Shown one piece after another: positions 16,846 through 26,700 of a stretch of DNA of 64,000 bases (its first letter is position 1; every line of letters begins with the position of its first letter). Origin of the DNA: an uncultured Kineothrix sp. (GTDB taxonomy: Bacteria; Bacillota; Clostridia; Lachnospirales; Lachnospiraceae); NCBI GenBank assembly GCA_910588855.1, contig CAJUSR010000010.1:62001-126000 (forward strand), written 5' to 3'. Made by a program: the position numbers and the translations under genes. The notes under the pieces were generated by a model, which saw only the letters and a list, made by a program, of their open reading frames with translations, did not search any database and was not told the origin of the DNA.

Positions 16846-16932
16846 AGCTTTCCCTCTTTTCTTCCTTTCATTTTCTCCGCAACGCTTGCGGTTCTTCGTT
16901 AATTTACACCCTTTCTGCCTAGTATTTTTATA

Positions 16933-16984
16933 AGATTCGGGTGTCAAAAGGGCTGTCCGGCAGTGCCGTTTGGCACCCGAATCT
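16933..16984. repeat. Palindromic repeat, short copy (family 1)
   Basis: An inverted repeat with arms AGATTCGGGTGTCAAA and TTTGGCACCCGAATCT (one mismatch) and a 20-nt centre GGGCTGTCCGGCAGTGCCG. The same arms recur at 27391-27450 and, much longer, at 29104-29337. It lies between rqcP and the hup terminator. Confidence 0.75.
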
Positions 16985-16991
16985 TATTACG

Positions 16992-17024
16992 CAAAAAGAG
17001 AACCCGGTAAAAGGTTCTCTTTGG
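16992..17024 (-). terminator. hup terminator
   Basis: On the minus strand AAAGAGAACC pairs with GGGTTCTCTTTTT across a 7-nt loop and ends in a T-run. It starts 13 nt after the hup stop codon. Confidence 0.85.
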
Positions 17025-17036
17025 CTTCCATTCTAT

Positions 17037-17312
17037 TTATACATTCACAATATCCTTTAAAGCCTTGCCTGCCTTGAACTTCGGAGCCTTGGAAGCTGCG
17101 ATTTTCATTACGCTGCCGTTCTGAGGATTCCTTCCGTCTCTAGCCGCTCTTTTGGAAACTTCAAATGTACCGAAACCTACTAATTGTACCTTCCCGTCTT
17201 TCCTTAATTCGTCTGCAACAACATCTGTAAAAGCTTTTAACGCTTTTTCAGCATCTTTCTTTGATAAACCAGCCTGTTCTGCCATAGCTGCAACTAATTC
17301 TGTTTTGTTCAT
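17037..17312 (-). CDS. hup: HU family DNA-binding protein
   Basis: A 91-residue histone-like nucleoid protein. It begins MNKTELVAAMAEQAGLSKKD and contains the beta-arm signature VGFGTFEVSKRAARDGRNPQ, ending in FKAGKALKDIVN. Full length and unbroken. A strong ribosome site (AGGAGGAG) precedes the ATG. It has its own terminator and lies in the mazG-hup-rqcP order common in Clostridia. Confidence 0.97.
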   Translation of the reverse strand: MNKTELVAAMAEQAGLSKKDAEKALKAFTDVVADELRKDGKVQLVGFGTFEVSKRAARDGRNPQNGSVMKIAASKAPKFKAGKALKDIVNV

Positions 17313-17438
17313 GTCGAACTCCTCCTACTAAAATACATTTTCGTTACTTTCCAGAAGTCTCCTTTTGAAACGTCTATACATATTTATAGACGCTTTCCGC
17401 ATGTTTGTCAAGGAAAATCTGCCTTTTCTCCCCATTTA

Positions 17439-18158
17439 TCAAGGTTTTCCGGACGGTTCATATCGTTCTATGATATCATCAATCCTATCCGTAAGGATTT
17501 GTTCCTGTGGAATTTTATATTGTCTTGCAATATCTGACAAATTTATCAAAATATCCCCTATTATTTCCTTTCTTGCCTCATTATGGGCTTCCGGTCCCAA
17601 CCCTTTCAGCGTTTTTACCGCCGCTTCCAGCCGCGCTATATTTTCTTCATATCCGCTGCCCGCATGATATAGCTCGTCCACCTTTTTTAACACCTTAGGG
17701 GCTCTGGTAAGGGCGGGGAGTTCCTTGGGTACCTCCCGTAAAGGGGATTCTATCCACGTTTTCCCTTCTTTTTCCCTGCGTTTGATTTCTTCCCAGTCTG
17801 CCGGAATATCTTCCGGCCTCTTTCCCTCTGTCGTATTGCCGAAGACATGGGGATGCCGCCGTATCATTTTTGCACTGATTTCGTGAATGACATCCTCCAA
17901 AGTAAAAAGCTGTTCTTCCTTTGCAATCTGGGAATGCAGCATAACCTGCAGAAGGATATCCCCTAATTCCTCCCTCATATTCTCCGCATTCCCCGTTTGA
18001 TTATAAATGCGGATGGAGGATACCAGCTCCGCTGCCTCCTCCATCATACAAGGTTTCAAACTTTCATGTGTCTGCTTCCTGTCCCAAGGACATCCGTTTT
18101 TACTGCGCAATGTCTCTACAATGTGTATCAAATCCTCCAAAGAATATTTCCTGTCCAT
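17439..18158 (-). CDS. mazG: Nucleoside triphosphate pyrophosphohydrolase MazG
   Basis: A 239-residue enzyme that hydrolyses NTPs to NMPs and pyrophosphate, a house-cleaning role. The first MazG domain is clear: LRSKNGCPWDRKQTHESLKP, EEAAEL, and EELGDILLQVMLHS with the metal-binding acidic residues. The second domain near the end (EIIGDILINLSDIARQ) is more degenerate. The ATG at 18158 follows GGAGG at a 5-nt spacing; the GTG four codons earlier falls inside the ribosome site and was rejected. Confidence 0.93.
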   Translation of the reverse strand: MDRKYSLEDLIHIVETLRSKNGCPWDRKQTHESLKPCMMEEAAELVSSIRIYNQTGNAENMREELGDILLQVMLHSQIAKEEQLFTLEDVIHEISAKMIRRHPHVFGNTTEGKRPEDIPADWEEIKRREKEGKTWIESPLREVPKELPALTRAPKVLKKVDELYHAGSGYEENIARLEAAVKTLKGLGPEAHNEARKEIIGDILINLSDIARQYKIPQEQILTDRIDDIIERYEPSGKP

Positions 18159-18182
18159 AGGTTCCTCCACCTTCAGACCCTT

Positions 18183-19610
18183 TTAATTGCTGCTGACTGT
18201 CTGATTGCCGCTAACTGTCGGGCTGCCGCTACCAACCGTATTGCCGCTGATAGTCACAGTGCTTTCCTTCACTAAATCAGTAAAGGAATAAGTAATATCC
18301 TTTTCCTCATCGTCAATCTGGATAGTATAGCTCTTTGTTATATACCCCGGTTTACGCAAAGTAATCGTATGCAGCCCAGGATCCTTTTTAAAACTTACCG
18401 GAGACATTCCTATATAAATGCCATCCAAATATACCTCCACATCGGAAGGGGAATCAATATACACTTTATAGTTGCTGGCTGCGCTGTTATACTCATTGGC
18501 CGACACGCTTGTAACAGCATCGTAATCCGGCTCGTATCCGTCTTCTCCCAAAGACTCCTCCAAAGTAATGCTAATGCTTGCCAGCTCCTGGCTCACCTTT
18601 ATGTAACGGGTAATAGTATCATACCCTTCCGCCTTGACCACCATCTGATGAAGCCCATATTCTATCTCTACCGGAGCGCTGATATCCACCTCTTCCCCGT
18701 CAATGCTGACTACCGCACTGCCTGGCGTTACCGCAAACAAAATCTTCCCTGTCTTTGCCTCTTCTATCTCTACATCCCCTACATCCAAAGTAGTTTCCTG
18801 ATTCCTGGATATGGTTACCGTCCTTACTTCGTCAATGCCCGCTGCCGTCAAATGCACATCATAAGTCCCTTCCGGAACTACCAGAAGCATATCCTCCGTA
18901 ATCCGCTGGATGACAGACTGCCCTACTTCTATCCAGCCTCCTTCCAGATACTCTTCATTGCTCAGGCGCAAATATCCATGCCCCTCTTCCACCACTACAC
19001 TGTAGACACTGTTGCCTATCCCGCTCACGGATAGCACATCTCCACGTACGATATCTTCAAACTGTGCGTCTCTTCCTTCCGAAGAAATAACGAGATTATT
19101 CCTAAGGCTGTAAGTGCCCCCGCCCACTTCCGCATTTTTTCCCAAAACATCGAAATTGTATTTTTCCACTTTTTCCAGAATCCAAGCGCTTTCCGATAAT
19201 TTCATACCAGTCAGCCTCTTTTTGCTCCTTAAAAATGTTACATCTACAATATCCCCGTTCCGCATTTGCTCCATAGACATACTGCCGCCATATTTATCCT
19301 GGATTACGGTTGTTCCGTCATAATCCAAAGTATAATACCGCCCTGTCTCCACATTCATAAAAGTAATTCTTTTTTTATCCGTGTCTATTTCTTTCACCAC
19401 AGCCGTGTCTATCGAATCGTAGCTCCCCGGCTGGGCGATGACAAATCCCGAATCATATCTCTCATATGTGGATTCATGCGCAAAACCCTTGCTGCCGCTG
19501 GATGACAAAAAGCCGGCAACTAAAAGCCCTGCTGTTAATATGGAAAGAATCGCTACCGCATAAATCACCGGCTTGCTTTTTCCCGCTTTTCTAAAAGACC
19601 CTCTACGCAT
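18183..19610 (-). CDS. Membrane-anchored PEGA-domain protein
   Basis: A 475-residue protein with a basic N-terminus (RRGSFRKAGKSK), one transmembrane helix at about 15-35, and a long extracytoplasmic part. Two PEGA repeats are visible: one around residues 285-345 (VTPGSAVVSIDGEEVDISAP) and one around 385-445 (IDSPSDVEVYLDGIYIGMSP). The tail is Ser/Gly/Thr-rich (TISGNTVGSGSPTVSGNQTV). PEGA domains are surface beta domains of uncertain ligand. It lies 24 nt upstream of mazG on the same strand. GGAGGAG precedes the ATG. No enzyme motif was seen. Confidence 0.85.
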   Translation of the reverse strand: MRRGSFRKAGKSKPVIYAVAILSILTAGLLVAGFLSSSGSKGFAHESTYERYDSGFVIAQPGSYDSIDTAVVKEIDTDKKRITFMNVETGRYYTLDYDGTTVIQDKYGGSMSMEQMRNGDIVDVTFLRSKKRLTGMKLSESAWILEKVEKYNFDVLGKNAEVGGGTYSLRNNLVISSEGRDAQFEDIVRGDVLSVSGIGNSVYSVVVEEGHGYLRLSNEEYLEGGWIEVGQSVIQRITEDMLLVVPEGTYDVHLTAAGIDEVRTVTISRNQETTLDVGDVEIEEAKTGKILFAVTPGSAVVSIDGEEVDISAPVEIEYGLHQMVVKAEGYDTITRYIKVSQELASISITLEESLGEDGYEPDYDAVTSVSANEYNSAASNYKVYIDSPSDVEVYLDGIYIGMSPVSFKKDPGLHTITLRKPGYITKSYTIQIDDEEKDITYSFTDLVKESTVTISGNTVGSGSPTVSGNQTVSSN

Positions 19611-19655
19611 GAACGCTCCTCCTCTTTCGATTGGCTTTACCTTAGTTATTATATA

Positions 19656-20693
19656 CTAATGCGCCAAAAAAGAAAACCTCCCATAAGAACTTTTATAATT
19701 TTCCAGAAATTTAACTTTTTCCTCCTCCTGTGCCAAAAGCTTCTCTAATTTCTCCAGATTCCTGCCCGGAATCCAAGCTTTCCCGGAATTGTAATAAAAA
19801 TTAACTATTTTCCAGAATTTTTCCGGATACCGGAACCGGTAATATAACTGCACATAATCCGTCTCCGAGATTTCCCTTTCTTTATGGTAAGCGTCCAGCA
19901 GCAGATTCCCCAGCTCTATCGGCCAATTCCCTTTTTCCAGCAATTTCCTCATAAACAGGTAAAGATCCCTTACCGGGTTATCCCTGATGCATTTTTCAAA
20001 ATTGATAATCGCCATGCCTTCCTTTTCTTCCGTATTCCCCTTCGTCATAAGGATATTATGGTACTGGTAATCCCCATGACAGATAATACATGTTTCTTCT
20101 TCCGTTTCCTCCCCATTCCCTTTCAATTGCCGGCCGGCTTCTTCTGCCACTTCGAGGGCCAGGTTTAAAAAGTAATCATAATGTTCTAAAAGGAAAATCT
20201 CAAAATTTGTTTTCTGGCTTTTATCTTTTAAGAATTTCCTTACTTTCTTTAACTCTCTATTATGCTTTTCATATTCTTTATCAATCCTGTATTCCGCCCT
20301 CTGCTTTACCCCTATGGAAATGCCCTTATCGATAACGGATGCCTTATGGAGCTGTGCCAATGCCCTTACTGCCTGTATACATTCTTTTGTATCACGGATA
20401 TTGCACTCTCTGCCTTCAAAGTAAGTCTTTAATATGTAGGGAACCCTATCTTGGTCATAGGTAATCAGTTCCCCTTCTTTGGTCTTTAAAATATTTTCTA
20501 CCGAAGGAAACCCCTGCTTCATAATTGATTTAAGCAGTGCGTCCTGAAAAATAATCTTATCTTTCGGCCCCGTATATTCCTTCAAAATCAAAAGACCCTT
20601 ATCGGACTCACACAGCATTGCGCCCCGTCCTTTCCAGGTACGAAGCACTTCTATTTCATAATTTTCAAGCACGCTGACTGCTCTGTCATTCAC
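19656..20693 (-). CDS. CotS/YsxE-like spore coat kinase-fold protein
   Basis: A 345-residue protein of the CotS family, an aminoglycoside-phosphotransferase-like fold. Visible features: LENYEIEVLRTWKGRGAM near the start, a catalytic-loop-like CHGDYQYHNIL, and INFEKCIRDNPVRDLYLFMR, where the metal-binding DFD of true kinases reads NFE. Activity as a kinase is therefore doubtful. Family members are spore coat proteins. The start is likely GTG at 20693, which sits 7 nt after GGAGG; an ATG nine codons upstream (20720) lacks a good ribosome site. Confidence 0.8.
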   Translation of the reverse strand: MNDRAVSVLENYEIEVLRTWKGRGAMLCESDKGLLILKEYTGPKDKIIFQDALLKSIMKQGFPSVENILKTKEGELITYDQDRVPYILKTYFEGRECNIRDTKECIQAVRALAQLHKASVIDKGISIGVKQRAEYRIDKEYEKHNRELKKVRKFLKDKSQKTNFEIFLLEHYDYFLNLALEVAEEAGRQLKGNGEETEEETCIICHGDYQYHNILMTKGNTEEKEGMAIINFEKCIRDNPVRDLYLFMRKLLEKGNWPIELGNLLLDAYHKEREISETDYVQLYYRFRYPEKFWKIVNFYYNSGKAWIPGRNLEKLEKLLAQEEEKVKFLENYKSSYGRFSFLAH

Positions 20694-20925
20694 ATAAATT
20701 CCTCCCATTTCACGGTTCATAATCTTAATCTATCCTATCTTATGAAGCAATATGGGAAAGTATTCATGTTAATCTCCATTCCGAAGTGTTTACGCAACGG
20801 GGCGACACATATCTCAAATCTGCATCTGCCATCAGGGCTTATTTGTGACATTCGGGCACAAATAACCATGTGATAAAATCAGCTATCAAACTAATTTTTC
20901 ACACTACTGATCCAGACTCTGTCCT

Positions 20926-22263
20926 TTACTGTTCCAACATCATCCTGCGCACCTGTTCCATGAGCTTTTCCTTTGTATTTTCTTCCGGTTCTTCCAATAC
21001 GGCATGAAGCAGCTTATCCAGCATTTCCCCGATTTCTTTTCCCGGCCGCATCCCCGCTTCAATCAAGTCCTTTCCTGTTACGGCAAGGGTGCGCAAAGAG
21101 ACGCACTGCCTTTTTTCCAAAACGGTTCCGTATACTTTCCTAACTTCCTCAACCCTGGTTATCTTTTCTTCCCTATCATAACTGCTTTGGGCAAAAATAT
21201 CCGCTCTTTTTACATCAAATAAATAAGGGAAGATATCCTCCCCAATTTTATTTATTGCCCTACGCACACTCTTCGCCGAAGCCTCAACCGGATAATCGTG
21301 GTAAAGCACTAATTTACATACGCGGTAAAGGGTATCGTTGTCAAACCGCAGCCTGTGCATAATCCTCCGGGCTATTTCTTCCCCCAGCATAGCATGCCCG
21401 TGAAAATGGTCGATGCCCTCTTTATCCGTAAACTTTGTCTCCGGTTTCCCGATGTCATGGAAGAGCATAGCTAGCCGCAGCACCTTATCCCCTTTTACCC
21501 CATTCAGGGAATGAAGGATATGCTCGCCCACCGTATAGCAATGATGAGGGTTATTCTGCTCCGTTTCCATGCATCTGTCAAACTCCGGCAATACAACTTT
21601 TGTAATGCCCGTTTCGTAACAGACCCGCAAATAATCAGGATGGGGGGATACCAGTAGCTTTACAAGCTCCGTCCGAATCCGCTCTACGCTGATATTCTTA
21701 AGGTTTTCCGCCAGCTTTTGGATAGCCGTCCTAGTCTTGTCCTCTATAACATATCCAAGCTGGGCGGAAAAACGCACCGCCCTCATCATGCGAAGCGCAT
21801 CTTCCCCAAATCTTTCCTCCGGATTGCCCACGCAGCGGACTACCCCTTTTTGAATATCCGAAGCCCCTCTAAATATATCCACCAATCCATTCTTATCATT
21901 ATATGCCATAGCATTGATTGTAAAATCGCGCCTTTTTAAATCCTCCGCCAAATCCGAGGTAAACGTAACATCTTTCGGATGCCTGCTGTCTTCATACTCC
22001 CCGTCAATCCGGTAAGTCGTTACCTCAAAACCCTCTCTGTCCATAATAACGGTTACCGTACCATGCTTGATGCCCGTATCAATGGTCCGACCAAAAAGCG
22101 CTTTTACCTGCAGAGGGCTTGCGGATGTTGTAATATCCCAATCGTTCGGCACGCGCCCCAAAAGGGAATCCCTTACACATCCGCCCACTGCATATGCTTC
22201 GTATCCGCCCGACTCGATGACCCCTATTATTCTTTTTACTTTATCCGGCAAATCAATATGCAT
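20926..22263 (-). CDS. cca: CCA tRNA nucleotidyltransferase (HD-domain type)
   Basis: A 445-residue enzyme that adds or repairs the 3' CCA of tRNA. The nucleotidyltransferase head has GGCVRDSLLG and the catalytic NDWDITTSA. It is followed by the template-binding region RRDFTINAMAYN and by GEDALRMMRAVRFSAQLGY. A C-terminal HD phosphohydrolase domain is present (HCYTVGEHILHS, FHDIGKPET). GGAGGGATT lies before the ATG. The 205-nt spacer to the CotS-like gene (20721-20925) shows no gene. Confidence 0.95.
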   Translation of the reverse strand: MHIDLPDKVKRIIGVIESGGYEAYAVGGCVRDSLLGRVPNDWDITTSASPLQVKALFGRTIDTGIKHGTVTVIMDREGFEVTTYRIDGEYEDSRHPKDVTFTSDLAEDLKRRDFTINAMAYNDKNGLVDIFRGASDIQKGVVRCVGNPEERFGEDALRMMRAVRFSAQLGYVIEDKTRTAIQKLAENLKNISVERIRTELVKLLVSPHPDYLRVCYETGITKVVLPEFDRCMETEQNNPHHCYTVGEHILHSLNGVKGDKVLRLAMLFHDIGKPETKFTDKEGIDHFHGHAMLGEEIARRIMHRLRFDNDTLYRVCKLVLYHDYPVEASAKSVRRAINKIGEDIFPYLFDVKRADIFAQSSYDREEKITRVEEVRKVYGTVLEKRQCVSLRTLAVTGKDLIEAGMRPGKEIGEMLDKLLHAVLEEPEENTKEKLMEQVRRMMLEQ

Positions 22264-22314
22264 AATCCCTCCGCCATTTCTACCGGCAGTTGTTGCCCTT
22301 GCTCCCTCAACCGG

Positions 22315-23511
22315 CTATTTTATCATCCTTACTGTTTCCCTTGCGATTGCAAGTTCTTCGTTTGTAGGGATGACCATTACGGTTACTTTATTGCCTTCAT
22401 CGGAAATAATTACCTCTTCCCCACGGATTTGATTCTTTTCCTTATTGATATTGGTTCCCAAAAATCCTATATATTCCCCTATCATTTCCCGTACCTGCGC
22501 ATTGTTCTCGCCGATACCCGCCGTAAATGCAATAATATCCACACCGTTCATCGCCGCTGCATAAGCCCCGATATATTTTCCAACCCTGTATGCAAAAGCT
22601 TCCAGTGTATCCTTCGCTCTGTCATTTCCGTCTGCCGCCGCCTGGCCCAAATCCCTGAAGTCGCTGGACAATCCGCCGGACAGCCCGAAGACGCCTGACT
22701 TCTTATTGCAGATATTCAGCACTTCCTCTGCCGTAACCCCTTCCTTTTCCGCAATAAACGTAACAATTGCCGGGTCTATATCGCCGCTGCGCGTTCCCAT
22801 AATCAATCCTTCCAACGGCGTCAGGCCCATAGACGTATCTACCGATTCCCCATATTTCACTGCCGATACGCTGGATCCATTGCCCAAATGGCAGACAATG
22901 ATTTTTAAATCCTTTCTATCTTTCCCTAATACCTCAGCAGCCCTCTTGGATACAAAATCATGGCTCGTGCCGTGGAAACCATAACGCCTTACTTTATATT
23001 TCTCATAATATTCGTAAGGCAGCCCATACATATACGCCTTATTAGGCATTGTCTGATGAAATGCCGTATCGAATACGCCTACCATCGACACATTGGGCAT
23101 TACTTCTTTGCAGGAATTAATCCCCACCAAATTTGCCGGATTATGCAAAGGCGCCAAATCGTTGCAATCTTCCACCTGTTTCAGCACTTCCTCCGTAATG
23201 ATGACAGAAGACGCAAATTTTTCCCCGCCATGCACAATACGGTGCCCTACTGCGCCGATTTCATCCAAAGAACGGATAACCCCAACTTCTTTGTCCGTCA
23301 GTTTTTCAATTACCAGTTTTACAGCTTCCGTATGGCTCGGCATGTCCGTTTCTACCGTTACTTTTTCTCCGCCTGCCGGCTGATGGGTAATCGCACTGCC
23401 ATCTATCCCTATCCTCTCGCATAACCCCTTTGCCAGCACTTTTTCGCTTTCGCTGTCTATCAACTGATATTTCAGCGATGAACTGCCGCAATTTATTACC
23501 AGAATGTTCAT
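22315..23511 (-). CDS. ackA: Acetate kinase
   Basis: A 398-residue enzyme making ATP from acetyl phosphate, the last step of acetate fermentation. Signatures are intact: NILVINCGSSSLKYQL at the start, HRIVHGGEKF, VFDTAFHQTMP, RRYGFHGTSHDFVS, HLGNGSSVSAV, GLMMG-like LIMGTRSGDIDP, and FTAGIGENNAQVR. No phosphotransacetylase gene is adjacent. It is divergent from nifJ across a 223-nt spacer, so acetyl-CoA production and its use for ATP lie side by side. AGGAGGCAGG precedes the ATG. Confidence 0.98.
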   Translation of the reverse strand: MNILVINCGSSSLKYQLIDSESEKVLAKGLCERIGIDGSAITHQPAGGEKVTVETDMPSHTEAVKLVIEKLTDKEVGVIRSLDEIGAVGHRIVHGGEKFASSVIITEEVLKQVEDCNDLAPLHNPANLVGINSCKEVMPNVSMVGVFDTAFHQTMPNKAYMYGLPYEYYEKYKVRRYGFHGTSHDFVSKRAAEVLGKDRKDLKIIVCHLGNGSSVSAVKYGESVDTSMGLTPLEGLIMGTRSGDIDPAIVTFIAEKEGVTAEEVLNICNKKSGVFGLSGGLSSDFRDLGQAAADGNDRAKDTLEAFAYRVGKYIGAYAAAMNGVDIIAFTAGIGENNAQVREMIGEYIGFLGTNINKEKNQIRGEEVIISDEGNKVTVMVIPTNEELAIARETVRMIK

Positions 23512-23734
23512 ATAAATCCTGCCTCCTCTTTTCTATTTGGTTAATTGAATTTTACAACATACGGGGAAAGATTTCCAGAATATAATTTTTATTCCTCGCG
23601 TTAATTCCCTGCCACTTGCCGCAACCGTTTCCAAAATCCTCTTATAATTCATGCAACAATCCGATTTGAATCATAAAAAAATGAATTTTGTGCAAAATCT
23701 TAATAACAATTATTTTCAAGGAGGAATTTATATT

Positions 23735-26700
23735 ATGAAAAGAGAGCAAAAAACAATGGACGGGAATCAAGCGGCTGCATATGTAGCCTATGCTTACAGC
23801 GAGGTAGCTGCCATTTATCCTATCACCCCATCTTCCTCTATGGCGGAATATGTAGATGAATGGGCTACGGAAGGGAAGGAAAATATTTTCGGGCAAATTG
23901 TAAAAGTAACGGAAATGCAATCGGAAGCCGGCGCCGCAGGGGCAGTGCATGGTTCCCTTGCCGCAGGGGCCCTCACCTCTACTTTTACCGCTTCCCAAGG
24001 GTTGTTGCTCATGATGCCCAATTTATACAAAATAGCAGGGGAACTGCTGCCCGGCGTATTCCATGTGGCGGCAAGGACAATCGCAACCCATGCCTTATCT
24101 ATCTTCGGCGACCACTCCGATATTTATGCCTGCAGACAGACAGGCGCCGCTATCCTGGCAAGCGGCAGCGTGCAGGAAGTCATGGATTTATCCCCGGTCG
24201 CCCATCTGGCCGCCATCAAAGGAAGGCTCCCTTTCCTTAACTTTTTTGACGGTTTCCGCACCTCCCACGAAATGCAGAAAATCAACATTTGGCCTTATGA
24301 AGATTTAAGGGATATGGCAGATTTAGGCGCTGTCTCACAATTCAGGGAAAACGCTTTAAACCCTGACCATGCTAAGCTCATGGGTTCCGCCCAAAACCCG
24401 GATATTTTCTTTCAGGCGAGGGAAGCTTCCAATATTTTTTATAATGCCCTCCCCGCCCTTGTAGATACTTATATGGAAAAAATAAATGCAAAGCTGGGAA
24501 CCAACTATGGCTTATTCAATTACTATGGCGCACACAATGCCGAACACCTTATTATCGCTATGGGTTCCGTATGCGAAACCATCAAAGAGACCATAGACTA
24601 TCTTACAGAACATAACAGCGGCATAAAAGCAGGATTAATTGAAGTGCATCTTTACCGGCCTTTCAGCACATCCCATCTGCTGGCGCTCCTCCCCGATTCC
24701 GTTGCGCGGATTACCGTATTAGACCGTACCAAGGAACCTGGCGCATCCGGTGAGCCATTGTATTTGGACGTTATCGCCGCCTTAAAAGACAGCGCATATA
24801 GCCAAATACCCGTTTTTTCCGGCAGATATGGGCTTAGTTCCAAAGATACCGACCCAAGCCAGATTTACGCGGTGTTCCAAAATTCATTATCCGGAAAAAA
24901 GAAGCATTTTACCATAGGCATTACCGACGATGTGACCCATCTGTCATTGCCTGTTACGGATTCCATCCATACTGCCCCTTCCTCCACCATATGCTGCAAA
25001 TTCTGGGGGCTGGGAGGAGACGGCACTGTCAGCGCCAATAAAAATTCCATAAAAATTATCGGCAACCATACGGACAAATACGTGCAGGCTTACTTCGATT
25101 ACGACTCCAAAAAATCCCGCGGGCTTACGGTTTCCCATCTCCGTTTCGGGGATATGCCAATCCGCTCCGCCTATTTGATTCGGCAGGCAGATTTCGTAGC
25201 CTGTCATAATCCCACCTATCTCCATAAATACAATATGGTGCAGGAAGTAAAAGACGGCGGCATTTTCCTCCTAAACTGTTATTATAAGGAAGAAGAACTG
25301 GACAAATACCTTCCCGGCCAGGTAAAACGCTACATTGCCGAACACAATATCCAACTATACGTGATTGATGCTATCCGCATCGGAAAAGAAATCGGGCTGA
25401 ACAACAAAATCAGCACCATCCTCCAAGCTGCCTTTTTCCGCTTGTCCAACCTCATCCCTATCGAAGAAGCCAGACAATTGATGAAGGAAGCAGCTGCAAT
25501 CAGTTACCGGAAAAAGGGGGAAAAAATAATTCAAATGAATTATGACGCTATTGACAGAGGCATTGAAGATGTCTTGTGCATAACCATACCTCCGGAATGG
25601 AAACATGCCACATATGAACCGCTGGACAGCAAGCTGCTTCCCGACCGGGCGGAAGTGATAGATTACGTGGAAAAAATCCAAAAGCCCATTACTATGCAGG
25701 AAGGCAATTCCCTGCCCGTATCCGCATTCCTTCCTTATGCGGACGGCTCATTCCCCTCCGGCAGCACCGCCCATGAAAGGCGCAATGCGGCCACGGAAGT
25801 TCCCGTCTGGAAACCGGAAAACTGTATTCAATGCTGCCGCTGCTCTTTTGTCTGCCCTCATGCCGTTATCCGCCCCGCGGCAATGGACGAAGCAGAACAT
25901 CAAAAGGCCCCTGCCGGTATGAAATCCCTTCCCATGACAGGATTTCCCGGATATACCTTTTCCATCACTGTTTCGGAAACGGATTGTACCGGCTGCGGCT
26001 CCTGCGCAGGCGTATGTCCGGGGAAAAACGGGGAAAAAGCCCTTGTCATGTGCCCTGTCAAGGAACACGAAGAAAGGCAGCAATATTTCGATTATGGGAA
26101 ATCCCTGCCCATAAAGCCTGAAGTCATTGAAAAATTTAAGGAAACTACCGTAAAAGGCAGCCAGTTCAAACAGCCTATGTTGGAATTTCACGGAGCGTGT
26201 GCCGGATGCGGGGAAACACCTTACGCCACCTTAATCACCCGGTTATTCGGCAAAAGGATGTATATTGCCAACGCCACCGGCTGTTCCTCTATTTGGGCAA
26301 ATTCCTCCCCCTCTACCGCCTACACGGCAAATGCCCTTGGCCAGGGACCCGCATGGTCTAATTCTCTCTTTGAAGATGCTGCGGAGTTCGGATACGGCAT
26401 GGTATTGGCACAAAGCACCATAAGAAGCCATCTTAAGGAAACGGCAGCCCTCTTGCTGCAGCAGCTACAACAATTAGACAAAAACGGGAACCCCTCCCCT
26501 GCTTTGGAAGACGCTTTAAAGAAATGGCTCAATACTTTCCCGGGCGGCGCCCAAAACGACTCCCCCTCCGAATCCCTCATCCATGAATTGCAGGCTTATA
26601 TTTCCTCTTCCTGCAGCCAATCTTCCGGCTTCCATGCCGGACAAAAACAAATTTTAGAATTATGCCTGGCATTGCAAAACGCCAAGTCTTTCCTCTCCAA

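Noticed and set aside
20721..20925. A small RNA or riboswitch in the gap before the CCA enzyme
   Set aside because: No stable stem, T-box, or known riboswitch core was seen in the 205 nt.
21979..22698. A plus-strand ORF spanning cca and ackA on the other strand
   Set aside because: It crosses the 5' end of one real gene and the 3' end of another, with no supporting signal.
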